DNA from: Flavobacteriales bacterium UBA7612
Lineage (GTDB): Bacteria > Bacteroidota > Bacteroidia > Flavobacteriales > Weeksellaceae
Length of the DNA stretch: 31,997 nucleotides
Assembly: GCA_002484335.1 (NCBI GenBank)
Contig: DLJQ01000001.1
Span: forward strand, 238,874 to 270,870
Reading direction: 5' to 3'
The first letter of the stretch is position 1. Every line of letters starts with the position of its first letter. Shown here one piece after another: positions 31,377 to 31,997 of this stretch. A program made the translations under genes and the position numbers. The notes under the pieces are model-generated. The model made no database searches. It was not told the DNA's origin and was given only the letters and a program-made list of their open reading frames with translations.

Positions 31377-31928
31377 ATCGCAATAAGAAGAAAAGGCGGC
31401 AGAGGTCCAGCCAGAGTAATTAAGGAAGATCAACACAAGATCAATGATAAGATTGACGCAAAAGAAGTTCGCGTTGTTGGAGAAGGCATAGAGCCTGGTG
31501 TATATCAAATTTCTAAAGCTTTACAACTAGCAGAGGAGCAAGGTTTGGATTTGGTAATGATCAGTGAAAAAGCCGTTCCACCTGTTTGTCGTGTCGTAGA
31601 ATATAAAAAATATTTATACGAACAAAAGAAAAAAGAGAAAGAACTAAAGGCTAAGCAACAAAAAGTTGTGGTAAAAGAAATTCGTTTTGGTCCTCAAACT
31701 GATGATCATGATTATGAATTTAAAAAACGCCATGCAAGATCTTTCTTAGAAGAAGGTTCGAAATTGAAAGCTTATGTTTTCTTTAAAGGACGTTCTATTA
31801 TCTTTAAAGATCAGGGTGAAATCCTATTGTTACGTTTAGCTCAAGAATTGGAAGATGTTGGAAAAGTAGAACAAATGCCAAAACTTGAAGGTAAAAGAAT
31901 GATTATGATGATGGGACCTAAAAAATAA
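31377..31928 (+). CDS. infC: Translation initiation factor IF-3, AUC start codon
   Basis: IF-3 binds the 30S subunit, blocks premature joining of 50S and rejects wrong start codons. The reading frame is open from an in-frame TAA at 31362. It encodes AIRRKGGRGPARVIKEDQHK from 31380, then INDKI, VRVVGEGIEPGVYQISKAL and LVMISEKAVPPVCRV. That is a full N-domain, followed by the linker and the C-domain (VKEIRFGPQTDDHDYEFKKR). No ATG, GTG or TTG exists before 31545, deep inside the domain. Homologues begin Met-Ala-Ile-Arg, which places the start at the ATC at 31377 and gives 183 residues. E. coli infC starts with AUU, which IF-3 itself discriminates against, so autoregulation by a poor start codon is likely here. 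The gene lies 17 bp after thrS. Confidence 0.93.
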   Translation: MAIRRKGGRGPARVIKEDQHKINDKIDAKEVRVVGEGIEPGVYQISKALQLAEEQGLDLVMISEKAVPPVCRVVEYKKYLYEQKKKEKELKAKQQKVVVKEIRFGPQTDDHDYEFKKRHARSFLEEGSKLKAYVFFKGRSIIFKDQGEILLLRLAQELEDVGKVEQMPKLEGKRMIMMMGPKK

Positions 31929-31955
31929 TTTAGGTTTCCATTGTTACAAAAAATA

Positions 31956-31967
31956 TAAAACGTTTTA
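31956..31967 (+). other. Small palindrome in the infC-rpmI leader
   Basis: TAAAACGTTTTA is a perfect palindrome in the 59-bp gap between infC and rpmI, and flanking A and T runs extend the pairing. In other bacteria ribosomal protein L20 represses translation at this position, but the hairpin here is too small to claim the same mechanism. Confidence 0.25.
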
Positions 31968-31987
31968 ATTTTTAACTATTTGTAATC

Positions 31988-31997
31988 ATGCCAAAAT
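31988..31997 (+). CDS. rpmI: Start of ribosomal protein bL35 gene (partial)
   Basis: Only ATG CCA AAA T lies within the window, encoding Met-Pro-Lys. bL35 proteins commonly begin MPKMK, and rpmI follows infC in the conserved infC-rpmI-rplT operon. The call rests mainly on that gene order. Confidence 0.7.

Noticed and set aside
1..31997. Mobile element, prophage, CRISPR array or defence island
   Set aside because: No transposase, integrase, phage structural gene, regularly spaced repeats or nuclease/methylase pair was seen, and composition is even across the window. ssrA is a frequent integration site, but no integrase or att-like duplicate of its 3' end follows it here.

Overview
The window is a strongly AT-rich chromosomal segment from a member of the Bacteroidota, most likely class Flavobacteriia. 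The genus cannot be fixed from sequence alone; an Empedobacter- or Weeksella-like member of Weeksellaceae is a guess. The evidence is repeated -7 promoter elements of the form TAnnTTTG, an almost complete lack of Shine-Dalgarno sequences, a TonB-dependent receptor with a carboxypeptidase-like N-terminal domain, a lipoprotein with an S-x-D-D run after the lipid cysteine, a DUF2147 protein, and a tmRNA whose CCA end is not encoded. Most genes are housekeeping. I see no prophage, insertion sequence, CRISPR array, integron or obvious defence island.

Layout. 1-1000: a GNAT acetyltransferase divergent from a small secreted Cys-rich protein. 1030-4044: leuS with a lineage-specific insertion. 4160-4564: an orphan membrane-anchored protein whose 3' end nearly touches a histidine kinase gene. 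4568-10430: a response regulator/histidine kinase pair, divergent from a TonB-dependent receptor and a beta-helix surface lipoprotein. Six roughly 11-bp-phased repeats lie in the shared intergenic region, which suggests one regulated outer-membrane module. 10624-10950: a DUF59 Fe-S assembly protein. 11127-13353: tgt and an LptF/LptG-type permease on the minus strand. 13529-15694: an MscS channel and a PBP4-type carboxypeptidase. 15807-18847: an aldehyde dehydrogenase, alcohol dehydrogenase and DUF779 cluster on the minus strand. 18977-19372: ssrA (tmRNA). 19497-21883: an MsbA-like ABC exporter and a DUF2147 protein. 22209-23904: cysE-cysK. 24067-26679: clpB. 26908-27135: a small membrane protein. 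27221-29257: metG. 29437 to the end: thrS-infC-rpmI, with rpmI cut by the window edge.

The most interesting points are these. infC has no ATG, GTG or TTG at its true 5' end and appears to start at AUC. The intergenic region between the two-component system and the TonB receptor carries phased PhoB-like repeats. The Tgt protein has lost the three zinc cysteines of classical bacterial enzymes. LeuRS carries an expanded insertion just before KMSKS. Two genes (582 and tgt) have -7 elements so close to ATG that their mRNAs should be leaderless or nearly so. A factor-independent terminator uses the last codons and stop codon of the DUF59 gene. I found no convincing wholly new multi-gene system. The receptor/lipoprotein/two-component module is the best candidate for an incompletely described one.
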